64,000 nucleotides of DNA, taken from Saprospiraceae bacterium. GTDB lineage: Bacteria; Bacteroidota; Bacteroidia; Chitinophagales; Saprospiraceae. The notes under the pieces were generated by a model that was not told the origin of the DNA, did not search any database, and saw nothing but the letters and a program-made list of their open reading frames with translations. Position 1 is the first letter of the stretch, and each line of letters begins with the position of its first letter. Below, in pieces: positions 1 to 9,000 of the stretch. The stretch covers positions 124,001 to 188,000 of the forward strand of contig JADKGF010000003.1 of the NCBI GenBank assembly GCA_016717105.1. The letters run 5' to 3'. The position numbers were made by a program, and so were the translations under genes.

Positions 1-1328
1 TGGTGTATTATACAACCAAAAATTTATTCAGGCACGAAGCTGCTATTGTGGGTGCATTGGCATATAGTGCTTTTTCACTCTCATTTTATTTTTTTGGGTT
101 TACAGCCCAAGCAGAACACCTGGTCAATTTTCAAATAATACTGGCCTATTTTTTCCTATCTAGGGCATATCTTGATGACAAGTGGTACTGGTGGTTGCTG
201 GCTGGTTTAGTATTTTCGAATGCCGTATTTACAAAACAAGCTGGCGCAACATTTGCCTTGGGTTATTTATTGATCATGGCTATGGCAGTGAAAAAAAATC
301 ATGACAATGACTACCTGAAAAATGCAATGCAACCCATATTGTATTCTGCCATTGGTAGCATGATTGTGGTAGGATTTTGGGTCGGCTTGATGTATGCTTA
401 TGGTGTACTCGATGAAATGATATTTTGGGTAATGGACTTTCCGAAAGGATATACACAATTATTTACTTGGGATACCAGGAAGGAAATCTTTTATGATAAT
501 TTATCTACCATATTTTCTAATTATCCACTTTTATGGATCATGGGATTTGTCGGTCTAATTTTTGGTATCATCAAATCACAGACAAGGTTGGCAGCAGTTT
601 TTGCAGTATCATTGATAATAAGTGCCATTATAAGTGTGATGCCGGGATATTATTTTTATCCACATTATTGGCTGTTCTTTTCTATTCCAATAGCATTTGT
701 TGCTTCATTTGGGATGTCTATGTTGCTCGATTTGATCAAAAATGGGAAGACTACAGTTTTGACGATCGGTATTACCATAATGTCTGTTATAATTATTTTT
801 GCCAGCGATCTTGCAAAGAACAAAAAATATTATTTTTCTAATAAAGTTGATAAAATTTCGAAAAATGCCTATGGTATAAATCCATTTGTGGAATGTAAAG
901 AAATAGCCGAATATCTTGCCAAAAAATCAAAAAAAGGTGATGAACTGGTAGTGATGGGTTCGGAGCCACAGATTAATTTTTACACAGGAATGCGCTCACC
1001 CACAAGGCATTTTTTTATGGGATTCCTTACCAAAGGGCGAATAGAAGAAGCGGAATGGACTGCGGAAGCAAAAAAAGATATAGAGACGAAGAAGCCTCGG
1101 TTTTTTGTTCATGTTACCCATCCATTCTCATGGGCATATGTTGATGGTGTAAAGACGGATTTGTTTGATTGGAGCATTGCACATGCCAGAGAAAATTATG
1201 ACCTGGTAGGCATCGCCGACCTCAAGAGTACGGGGACAATTTATGCTTGGGATGATCAAGTCAATAATTATCCTCCTGCAAATCCAGGAGATATGAGGAT
1301 TTTTGTCTTCGAACGCAAAAAGCAATAA
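1..1328 (+). CDS. GT-C type membrane glycosyltransferase, 5' partial
   Basis: The frame is open from the window edge, so the N-terminus is missing; at least 441 residues are visible. The first ~270 residues are a series of hydrophobic helices, followed by a soluble C-terminal domain of about 160 residues. This is the usual architecture of GT-C transferases (GT39/GT83/ArnT-like), which move a sugar from a polyprenyl-phosphate donor to an acceptor on the outer face of the inner membrane. The next gene starts 1 base after this stop, so it belongs to the same operon as the dTDP-sugar genes. The GT2 two genes downstream could make its polyprenyl-phosphate-sugar donor (inference). The acceptor cannot be read from sequence. 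The catalytic Asp-rich loop usually lies near the N-terminus and would be outside the window. Confidence 0.7.
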   Translation, partial: VYYTTKNLFRHEAAIVGALAYSAFSLSFYFFGFTAQAEHLVNFQIILAYFFLSRAYLDDKWYWWLLAGLVFSNAVFTKQAGATFALGYLLIMAMAVKKNHDNDYLKNAMQPILYSAIGSMIVVGFWVGLMYAYGVLDEMIFWVMDFPKGYTQLFTWDTRKEIFYDNLSTIFSNYPLLWIMGFVGLIFGIIKSQTRLAAVFAVSLIISAIISVMPGYYFYPHYWLFFSIPIAFVASFGMSMLLDLIKNGKTTVLTIGITIMSVIIIFASDLAKNKKYYFSNKVDKISKNAYGINPFVECKEIAEYLAKKSKKGDELVVMGSEPQINFYTGMRSPTRHFFMGFLTKGRIEEAEWTAEAKKDIETKKPRFFVHVTHPFSWAYVDGVKTDLFDWSIAHARENYDLVGIADLKSTGTIYAWDDQVNNYPPANPGDMRIFVFERKKQ

Positions 1329-1329
1329 T

Positions 1330-2436
1330 ATGCAGGTACCATTTGTAAATTTTGGGCCAGTGGTTAGTGAAGTAAAAAGTGCTTGTCATGATGTGTTAAA
1401 TGAGTTTTTAGAGCACGGACATTTTGTATTAGGACAGATGACTACCGAATTTGAGCATTCGTATGCTGCATTTTGTGGTACCAAGTATTGTGTTGGTGTG
1501 AGCAATGGTTTGGATGCATTGTGCTTATCACTTAAAGCGATTGGTATCGGGCAAGGTGACGAAGTGATCGTACCATCCAATACATATATTGCCACTATTT
1601 TGGCCATCATCCATGCCAATGCTAAACCTGTGTTGTGCGAACCGGATGCTCTAACTTATAATATAGATCCACAAAAAATTGAACCACTTATCACAGCAAA
1701 GACAAAAGCGATCATGCCTGTACATTTGTATGGACAAGCCTGTGAAATGGAATCAATAATGCGTATAGCTATAGAATACAATTTGGCGGTAATAGAAGAT
1801 AATGCACAAGCGCAAGGTGCTACCTATGATGGGAAGCATTGTGGTAGTTTCGGGATAATCAATGCCACTAGTTTCTATCCAACCAAAAACATAGGTGCAT
1901 TTGGAGAAGCGGGAGCGATCACCACTGATCATGAGGAAATCTATAAAAAGGCAAAAATTATTAGAAATTATGGTTCAGAAAAGCGATATCATAACGAATT
2001 GGCTGGACATAATTGGCGGATAGACGAACTGCAAGCTGGCTTTTTGCGTGTAAAATTATCCTATTTGGCACAATGGCAAAATCAGAGACTACATATAGCA
2101 TCTGAGTACCATCGACGATTAAAGGAAATTGGTGATATTCAGCTTCCCAAGATCGCAAAAAAGGCCAGCCATGTATATCATCTTTTTGTGATTCAAACTA
2201 CCAAGAGAGACGCATTAAAGGTTTTTTTGGAAGAACATGGCATTCAGACATTGATTCACTATCCAATACCACCACATCTGCAGAAGGCATTTATAGGATA
2301 CGATTTTCATAATTTTCATTATCCTATTGCTGAAAAATTAGCAAAGCAAATGCTGAGCCTTCCGTTGTATCCTGGTATGACTGATGATCAGATCTCATAT
2401 GTTTGTGATATTGTCAAAAGATATTACCATGGCTAA
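1330..2436 (+). CDS. DegT/DnrJ/EryC1 sugar aminotransferase (FdtB/QdtB-like)
   Basis: A 368-residue PLP-dependent aminotransferase of the DegT/DnrJ/EryC1/StrS family, full length. The family signature is clear: the EDNAQAQGA segment (residues 156-164) and the PLP lysine in SFYPTKNIGAFGE (K186). I chose ATG 1330, which directly follows the upstream stop; the frame also has a TTG at 1303, but that lies inside the previous gene. The 3' end overlaps the next gene in an ATGGCTAA junction, implying translational coupling. Together with the FdtA-like isomerase and hexapeptide acetyltransferase downstream, the likely reaction is transamination of dTDP-3-keto-6-deoxyhexose to the 3-amino sugar, as in dTDP-Fuc3NAc or dTDP-Qui3NAc synthesis. 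Which epimer is made cannot be decided here. Confidence 0.88.
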   Translation: MQVPFVNFGPVVSEVKSACHDVLNEFLEHGHFVLGQMTTEFEHSYAAFCGTKYCVGVSNGLDALCLSLKAIGIGQGDEVIVPSNTYIATILAIIHANAKPVLCEPDALTYNIDPQKIEPLITAKTKAIMPVHLYGQACEMESIMRIAIEYNLAVIEDNAQAQGATYDGKHCGSFGIINATSFYPTKNIGAFGEAGAITTDHEEIYKKAKIIRNYGSEKRYHNELAGHNWRIDELQAGFLRVKLSYLAQWQNQRLHIASEYHRRLKEIGDIQLPKIAKKASHVYHLFVIQTTKRDALKVFLEEHGIQTLIHYPIPPHLQKAFIGYDFHNFHYPIAEKLAKQMLSLPLYPGMTDDQISYVCDIVKRYYHG

Positions 2437-3388
2437 AATAAGCATTATCATACCTTGCTACTTCAATCAAGATAATATTCCAGCTACAACCGAAAAGCTC
2501 TTGGAAGTAGAAAAAATGTATCCTGTAGGAACTGACATCGAATATGTTTTTGTAGATGATGGCTCTACAGATAATACACTGACTGAATTGTTGAAATTCC
2601 ATTATTCATTACCCGAGCGTACGAAAATAATAAAATTGGTCGCAAATGTGGGATCTTACAACGCAGTCTTGGCCGGAATAAGCAATGCCCAAAGCGACTG
2701 TATAGCCGTGATTTCTGCAGACCTACAAGATCCACCGGAATTACTACCTGAGATGTTTGGTCATTGGATCGATGGTCACAAGCTGGTTTTGGCCCATAGA
2801 GAAAAGCGAAATGATCCTTGGATTGACAAGATATTTTCCAACTTTTTTCATAAAATTATCAAGAAGTACGCTGTCCGAAATATTCCGGAAGGTGGTTTTG
2901 ATGTTGTGCTATTCGATAAGGAATTACAAAAAGAATTGGTTCGTATGCAAGAAAAAAATACAAATATTTTTTATCTGATGCCTTTTTTGGGGTACAAACC
3001 ATATACAATTAAATACGAAAGACGAAAAAGAGATTTGGGTAAATCAATGTGGACTTTTCAAAAAAAAATAAAATTATTGATTGATTCATTCATTGCATTT
3101 TCATTTCTGCCTATTAGGATTATCTCTATTTTAGGTCTTGGATTGGGTATTTTAGCAACATTATATGCATGTATTCTTATCGTTTTGAGACTTACAGGTA
3201 TCATTACTGTAGAAGGATGGACGGCGATCATGGTAGTTATACTTTTTGTTTCTGCTTTCCAAATGATTGCCATGGGCATTATTGGTGAATATGTTTGGCG
3301 AACCTTGGATACAGTGCGTAATCGACCAATTTATCTTATTGACAAGATCTTTTCAACTCAAAATACAGAGAATGAGAAATCAAGCTAA
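2429..3388 (+). CDS. DPM1/GtrB-like family 2 glycosyltransferase
   Basis: A 319-residue GT2 enzyme. The N-terminal GT-A domain shows the nucleotide-sugar motif VDDGSTDNT and the ISADLQDPPE segment typical of DPM1/ArnC/GtrB proteins. Two hydrophobic helices follow at about residues 225-300, then a short basic tail. Such enzymes load a sugar from a nucleotide donor onto polyprenyl phosphate at the inner membrane. The start is ATG 2429, overlapping the aminotransferase stop by 8 bases; an in-frame ATA-type start further upstream would lie well inside that gene. The next ORF overlaps its 3' end by 17 bases. It probably supplies the lipid-linked sugar used by the GT-C protein at the window start (inference). 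Confidence 0.85.
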   Translation: MAKISIIIPCYFNQDNIPATTEKLLEVEKMYPVGTDIEYVFVDDGSTDNTLTELLKFHYSLPERTKIIKLVANVGSYNAVLAGISNAQSDCIAVISADLQDPPELLPEMFGHWIDGHKLVLAHREKRNDPWIDKIFSNFFHKIIKKYAVRNIPEGGFDVVLFDKELQKELVRMQEKNTNIFYLMPFLGYKPYTIKYERRKRDLGKSMWTFQKKIKLLIDSFIAFSFLPIRIISILGLGLGILATLYACILIVLRLTGIITVEGWTAIMVVILFVSAFQMIAMGIIGEYVWRTLDTVRNRPIYLIDKIFSTQNTENEKSS

Positions 3389-3800
3389 AGCGCAGTTGAT
3401 TCATTTTGTACAAATAGGGAACCAAGAAATTGGATATATATCTATCGCCGAATTGGCCCGCGATGTTCCATTTGAAGTGCAAAGAATATTTTGGACCTAT
3501 GATACACCTACAGGCGTCTTACGAGGTAAACACGGCCACAAGGAGACAGAGATTGTATTAGTTGCTGTAAAAGGGTCTATTAAGGTGATGACAGAAGACA
3601 TACATGGCAACAGAAAAGATTTTTTGCTAGATGATCCAAGCATCGGTTTGTATTTGCCACCTCAAATATGGCATACGATGACCTATAGTAACGAAGCTAT
3701 ACAATTGGCTTTGGCTAGTACACCATATGACGAAGCCGATTATTTAAGAACAAAAGGAGAATTTATTTCATTTTGGAAAACTAAGATAAATGAAATTTAA
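3372..3800 (+). CDS. dTDP-4-keto-6-deoxyhexose 3,4-ketoisomerase (FdtA/QdtA, WxcM-like cupin)
   Basis: A 142-residue single-domain cupin of the WxcM-like family, the same size as characterised FdtA/QdtA enzymes. The paired histidines proposed as catalytic in FdtA are seen in RGKHGHKE (H54, H56). The downstream PPQIWHTM strand and the PYDEADYLR stretch are also family hallmarks. The enzyme would convert dTDP-4-keto-6-deoxyglucose into the 3-keto isomer used by the neighbouring aminotransferase. ATG 3372 gives the family length; a longer in-frame extension back to 3267 would lie entirely inside the GT2 gene and is rejected. Whether it acts as FdtA (galacto) or QdtA (gluco) depends on C4 stereochemistry and cannot be settled from the residues I can align. 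Confidence 0.85.
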   Translation: MRNQAKAQLIHFVQIGNQEIGYISIAELARDVPFEVQRIFWTYDTPTGVLRGKHGHKETEIVLVAVKGSIKVMTEDIHGNRKDFLLDDPSIGLYLPPQIWHTMTYSNEAIQLALASTPYDEADYLRTKGEFISFWKTKINEI

Positions 3801-4557
3801 TAATAGAAATGTCCACATAAGTCCCGATGCAGTGATCGGACAAGGTGTCAAAATCGGCGACAATACCACTATTTACCCTAATGTGGTGATCGGCGATGAT
3901 GTTACTATATGTAATGATTGTATTATCGGCGAACCATTAAGTTCCTATTACACGGATGGAGTTTATATTAATCCAAAAACAATAATTGGTAATGGATCAC
4001 TTATTCGTTCACATGCCATCATTTATTGTGGTTCTACATTTGGTGCAGGATTTTCTACAGGCCATAGAGTTACCATAAGGGAATACTCAACTTTTGATGT
4101 AAATTGCAGAGTGGGTACACTGAGTGATATTCAAGGCCATACTACTTTTGGTGTTCATTGCTGGCTGCATAGTAATGTGCATATAGGACAAAAGTCCACA
4201 GTGGGAAATTTTGTATTCATTTATCCATATGTCGTATTTACAAATGACCCAACTCCACCATCGGATGTTTGTATTGGTCCTACCATTGGTGATTATTCAC
4301 AAATAGCTGTAGGATCAGTCATTCTTCCTGGCATAACTATAGGTCAACATTGCTTGACTGGTGCAGGCAGTATTGTCACAAAAAATGTTGAAGATTACCA
4401 ATTGGTTGTAGGAAATCCCGCAAGAGTGGTAAAAGACGTAAGAGATATTTTGGATGGAAATGGACAACCAAAATACCCTTGGCCTCCAAGGTTTGACCGA
4501 GGTATGCCGTGGTCTGAGATAGGGTATGATGCTTGGCTGAAAAGTATTGAACAGTAG
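3790..4557 (+). CDS. Hexapeptide-repeat N-acetyltransferase (FdtC/QdtC-like)
   Basis: A 255-residue left-handed beta-helix protein: isoleucine-rich hexapeptide repeats ([IV]G-x4) run from about residue 8 to 215 (for example VIGQGVKIGDNTTIYPN and AVGSVILPGITIG). The C-terminal VVGNPARVVK motif is typical of sugar N-acyltransferases. Length and context match the last enzyme of dTDP-3-acetamido-3,6-dideoxyhexose synthesis, which acetylates the 3-amino group with acetyl-CoA. The start overlaps the isomerase stop by 11 bases, so four genes form one coupled operon. The operon ends here and a hairpin terminator lies 76 bases downstream. RmlA and RmlB, which would supply the substrate, are not in the window. 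Confidence 0.85.
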   Translation: MKFNNRNVHISPDAVIGQGVKIGDNTTIYPNVVIGDDVTICNDCIIGEPLSSYYTDGVYINPKTIIGNGSLIRSHAIIYCGSTFGAGFSTGHRVTIREYSTFDVNCRVGTLSDIQGHTTFGVHCWLHSNVHIGQKSTVGNFVFIYPYVVFTNDPTPPSDVCIGPTIGDYSQIAVGSVILPGITIGQHCLTGAGSIVTKNVEDYQLVVGNPARVVKDVRDILDGNGQPKYPWPPRFDRGMPWSEIGYDAWLKSIEQ

Positions 4558-4633
4558 AAGCTACTTGCAAATTTATTTTTGGATTGTAATAAATCAAAAA
4601 TACACATAAATTTTATTGCATATCTTAGAAATA

Positions 4634-4667
4634 ACAAAGGGGCACTAATTTAAAAATGCCCCTTTGT
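4634..4667. terminator. Bidirectional hairpin between convergent genes
   Basis: A perfect 11-bp inverted repeat (4634-4644 against 4657-4667, arm ACAAAGGGGCA) with a 12-base A/T loop. It lies downstream of the sugar operon on + and of the 36-residue ORF on -. The minus-strand side is followed by a moderately T-rich tail; the plus side is not. Confidence 0.6.
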
Positions 4668-4689
4668 CTGTCATAAGAGATCTACTTAC

Positions 4690-4800
4690 TCAGACATGAG
4701 TATAAGTGACTGTCATAAAAATAACAGAAATACTCAGCAAAATGAAAGCGAGTACAAATCGTGGATCTCTGAACAAAAATTCGTCTTTTTTGGTCAACAT
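4690..4800 (-). CDS. Small single-span membrane peptide (36 aa)
   Basis: An ATG-to-TGA ORF of 37 codons. The peptide starts MLTKKDEFLFRDPRF and continues into a hydrophobic stretch of about 20 residues (VLAFILLSISVIFMTVTYT), so it has a charged cytoplasmic-like head and one membrane span. The hairpin at 4634-4667 lies 23 bases after its stop, where a terminator is expected. I recognise no family. Evidence that it is real is the clean head-plus-helix design and terminator placement in an otherwise ORF-poor gap. It could still be chance. Confidence 0.42.
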   Translation of the reverse strand: MLTKKDEFLFRDPRFVLAFILLSISVIFMTVTYTHV

Positions 4801-5302
4801 TATATGAGAATTGTGATGGTTATCAAGGTATAATTTGGGATATCTTTATATCTGTTCGTCTGATGTCATTATGCCAAAAATAATACCATAAGGAAAATTA
4901 GTAATATGAAAACTAACCCAAAATTGTAGGTGTATTTTGGGTTATGCTTTATGTGTAGTTTTTTAGCAGGGCATTGTTATCAGTTAATCAGATGACTTTA
5001 TATGTTATAATTTTTTAAATTGAAGTTTTGCCTTATACGAAGGATGTTAAAATTACCCTAAAAGGGTTAGTAAATTTATTTTTTGAGCAAATTTGTAATT
5101 GACTACACAAACAGATATTTTGAAAAAATATACTTGAATATGTTTAATTCAAATTTAAAATGGGATTTTATCTAAACATATGAAACGAAAAAAAATGGCT
5201 TTCCTAAATTATTCTGATAAATTTTTGCTTTTTGGCTGATATTCAACTTTTTAAATGTAATAGTGTTTTCTATTGATTATGTAACTTTAAAACAATTTAA
5301 TT
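4801..5302. other. A/T-rich intergenic region
   Basis: About 500 bases with no convincing ORF or RNA gene. A short palindrome ACCCTAAAAGGGT sits at 5055-5067. It presumably holds the promoters of the small minus-strand ORF and of the plus-strand gene at 5303, but I see no well-spaced TTTG/TAnnTTTG pair. Confidence 0.4.
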
Positions 5303-5959
5303 ATGCAAATTAATTTTAGATTCTCGCTATTTTTACTTCTTATTTCGTCTGTCATCTTTCTTACCTCTTTCAGCTACAAAAAGTCATTACAGAAAGGCTA
5401 TTTAGTGTACAAAGACGGAACAAAAAAAGAAGGCCTAATAAGTCCTTTTACAGGAGTGGATGTAAATATTAAGATTAAAAAGGATGAAAAAGCAAAGGCT
5501 GAAAAAGTAAGTACTTCTCTTTTGAAATATATCGTTTTAGAAAATGAGAAGGATCATTCATTTGATACACTACATGCTTTGAAAATTGGGATACATTTTA
5601 TGTCAAAATTCAAAATCCATGATGATATACAATTAGCGCACCGAATTTATAACTCAGATAAAGTTGAAGGATTTGTAGTGTATTATTCAGATTATGATTT
5701 TTATGGTCCAGGGAGATCATTTATGCCTAGTAACAATATGATAATTTATACCAGAATGCCAAATCAGGATTACATGGTCTGGATGTCAGAAAAAATGAGT
5801 GGAGGTATAGGTATTAGCATTAATAAAATAATGCGGACCAATTTCAAAAAAGAAATCAATGGCCGATGTCCTGCTATGGACAAACAAATAGATGAAAAAG
5901 GATATAAGATCGAAGATTTTATAGAAATGCTTCAAGAATACGATAAAATGTGTCAATAA
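5303..5959 (+). CDS. Secreted protein of unknown function
   Basis: A 218-residue protein with an N-terminal signal-like segment (residues 4-24, very hydrophobic, ending near SFSYKK) and no lipobox, so it is probably periplasmic or exported. The mature part is charged and mixed alpha/beta in composition, beginning with a GYLVYKDGTKKEGLI stretch that looks like a short beta-hairpin. Two cysteines occur near the C-terminus. I recognise no domain. It is monocistronic: a 740-base gap precedes it and a strong hairpin terminator follows. The ATG is preceded by an A/T-rich leader without an obvious Shine-Dalgarno sequence, which is common in Bacteroidota. Confidence 0.6.
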   Translation: MQINFRFSLFLLLISSVIFLTSFSYKKSLQKGYLVYKDGTKKEGLISPFTGVDVNIKIKKDEKAKAEKVSTSLLKYIVLENEKDHSFDTLHALKIGIHFMSKFKIHDDIQLAHRIYNSDKVEGFVVYYSDYDFYGPGRSFMPSNNMIIYTRMPNQDYMVWMSEKMSGGIGISINKIMRTNFKKEINGRCPAMDKQIDEKGYKIEDFIEMLQEYDKMCQ

Positions 5960-5976
5960 CGACACAATGCTCAATT

Positions 5977-6013
5977 AAAAAAGGCCATCTGTGTACAACA
6001 AATGGCCTTTTTT
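5977..6013. terminator. Bidirectional rho-independent terminator
   Basis: A perfect 12-bp inverted repeat, AAAAAAGGCCAT at 5977-5988 against ATGGCCTTTTTT at 6002-6013, loop 13 bases. A-tract and T-tract on either side of a GGCC core make it work in both directions, and it sits exactly between two convergent stops (5959 on +, 6037 on -). Confidence 0.85.
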
Positions 6014-6036
6014 CAATACCTCAAATATAGTGAAAA

Positions 6037-9000
6037 CTACTTCAATACTGTGACATCACCTGCACGTTGTTCTGTACTACCATCCTTAAATAATAATTCG
6101 ATCTGATAGACATAAACGCCAGGAACTACTGGTTGATTCTTAAATGTACCATTCCAGAACGAGGTTGTTTGCGTTGGTGACAAATCTTTGGCAGTAAATA
6201 AAAGATTGCCCCATCTATCATAAATGCTATATTTCGTAACCAAGCTCACTTCATCACAGTTGATACTGAAATAAGAATTTCCAGTACTACTCGAAGGTAC
6301 TACAATATTCGGAATACATTCAGGTTTGATGCGTTTTATGTTGACTATAATTACATCATTAGCCATACAACCGTTTTTGTTGATGACAGTGACTGAATAT
6401 TCGGTATCATCAGTAGGTTGCACCAATAGACTTGGTTTGTTTTTATTAGTGGTGATTTCTACACCATTGGCTTTCCAAGTTACACTTTGTGCTGTTAACG
6501 GATCATATTGTCCTGCAATCGTGAGCAATGTGTCTTCACCTAGGTTTATAATCATATCAGGACCTAACTTTACAGTAAATAAAGGTGGCTCTATGATGTT
6601 GATTACTGGATAGCGGTCATTGACACAGCCATTGGCATCTTTGACCAATACTTTGTAGCTTCCTGATTTCAAATTGGTCAAAGCAAGCGTACTACCATAG
6701 GTAGCGCCGCCATCAAATGAAATCTGATAAGGTGCTTTGCCACCTTTTATATTGCTCAAAACTATCGATCCCGTCTGACCGAAACATTCTATTGTGTCTA
6801 TTGTAATGTCAAAGAGTGGAAGATCTTCTTCAAGGATAACTGTGACTTCATCAGAAGCTGCGCACTTGGTAACTGTGTCTCGTACTGTCAATGTATAAAC
6901 GCCACCTTCGAGGACAGTAAATTGTTTTTTGGTTCCGATAATATCATTTGCCTTCTTCCATTCATACACGATATTTGTCCCAGACGAAGACAAGTCAGTA
7001 CCGATGATGGCTGATTGTACTGAACAATTTAATGTTTTGTCTGAACCAGCATCTGCTATTGGTAAGCTATTGATTTTTATAATGACATCTTCTTGGTCAT
7101 CAGGACATGGTGCTTGTCCAGTTTGTGCATATCTGAATGTATAAGTTCCTGCAGGACGATCTAGTAGATTAAAAGTACCATTCTGAGCATTAAATCCAGT
7201 GTTTCCACCACTTATAACAGTCCATGTGCCACCAGTATTTTCATTGTCGAGCCTATCGAACAAATTGATGATGTCAGTAGCACCTACGCAGAACTCAGCG
7301 CCTCTCGCAGCTCCAGCACTTTTTTGACTAAATACTGTAATAATAATTTTCTTGGATCCCGGACAAGGTGCAGGCGGAGGCGTATTTAGCTCATAATAAA
7401 GCTCATATAAACCAGCAGGTAGATTATTGAGATTAAGTACTCCATTATTAATGATGATTTGTGTACTTAATGACTTCCATGTTCCTGGTTTAGGGTCGCT
7501 GTAAGGCTTAAGATCAAATGTAACACTGGCCGTACAAATATTTGGTATCTGGCCTAATATGATTTGTTCACAACTACAATCCACAACTTCAACTTGTGCT
7601 GGAATACTGACATTGACACAAGGTGCAATCGAAGGAACTGAATATAGATAGTTGATCACACCTAATGTTTGACCCACATAACTGATATTTGTAAAGCTGG
7701 CTAAATCTACACCATTTGCATCCTGCCATTTTCCATTGCCTGTAGTAGATATGAGTAAATTTCTCAAATCCATCGAAGAAGGTCCAGTCGACGAAATAGC
7801 ATTACAAACTATGGTATCTTTTGTGACGGCCGTATTTTGTTTTTCTATCCTTAAGGTCACCGTTGAATCTTTTTTACAAGTTCCTGCTGGTGCTGGAATC
7901 AAACTGAATTTTAACGAATAATTACCTTCAGGTAATCCAGATGCGTCCAGGATATTGCCAGGTGTGCTGACGATGTTTCCAGTCTGGCTATTACTCACAA
8001 GCCATACACCAGGTGAGTTTCCATTTCCTTCTAGGGAATTCAAATTTAAGATTCCACTTGAATTACATAAAGGCTGTGGCGCACTAACTTTTATTGGAGG
8101 ACATTGGCAATCAGCCACAGTCACTACCACTTCGGCTGTCACAGGAGTACAAGGTGCTGTAGCATTTCTAGTATAGGTAAATTTAAAGACTGATCCAACT
8201 GGTTGTGCGATAAAGTCCACAATGCCTTGTGGATCAATTGCTAAGGTTGGTGTCCCAGATGTTTGTATCCATTGACCTGATGAAGTATATCCTGGTTTTA
8301 ACAAATCATATAATCTTACTGTCGTAAAGCCATTTCCAGAGTTGATATTACATGCAGTAGTCGCATGATCTGTTTCTGCATTAGGTTGCAGTGAAATTGT
8401 CACTGGTGCATCAAATTTATTGGTACATCCAGCTATTGGGTTTGTAAGGGTAAAAGTAATATTATAAAGACCAGTAGGTTGATTCAATGCATTGAAATAT
8501 CTACCTTGTGTTACAGCTCCGACTAATGTAGATGACCACACACCCGTAATTCCAGCTGGCGTAGTTGTCAGTACACTGCTACTATTTAGATCTACAGGCG
8601 TATTGTTTCCATTGCAGAGTGTTAAAGGAGTAATTGCGATTACTGGACATTTGCAATCTCTAACGATGATTTTAAGGTCGATAGAATCATTTTTACAAGG
8701 TGATAGTGCGGTATTAGTAATAAAACGGTAAGTAAGTTGATCACCCGGATTAAGTCCCTTTGTGTCAGCCGTTGCTGGTGCTGTAAACGCTGATATAGGT
8801 CCTGTTACCAATTTCCAAGTTCCAGGTGCACTATTGGCATCTACCAAGGTGTTTAAATCGAGCGTGGTGCTTCCCGTTGCATTGTCATTGCACAGAGTCG
8901 TCTGATTTGTAGTGAGAATGGCTTCCGGACTATCATATACGATGACATCGACAGTTGGTTTACAGTTCGGTGTAAGATTCCACTCGATGGTATATGTGCC

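Noticed and set aside
5055..5067. Palindrome ACCCTAAAAGGGT as an operator
   Set aside because: Short, single copy and far from a recognisable promoter; noted only in the description of the gap.
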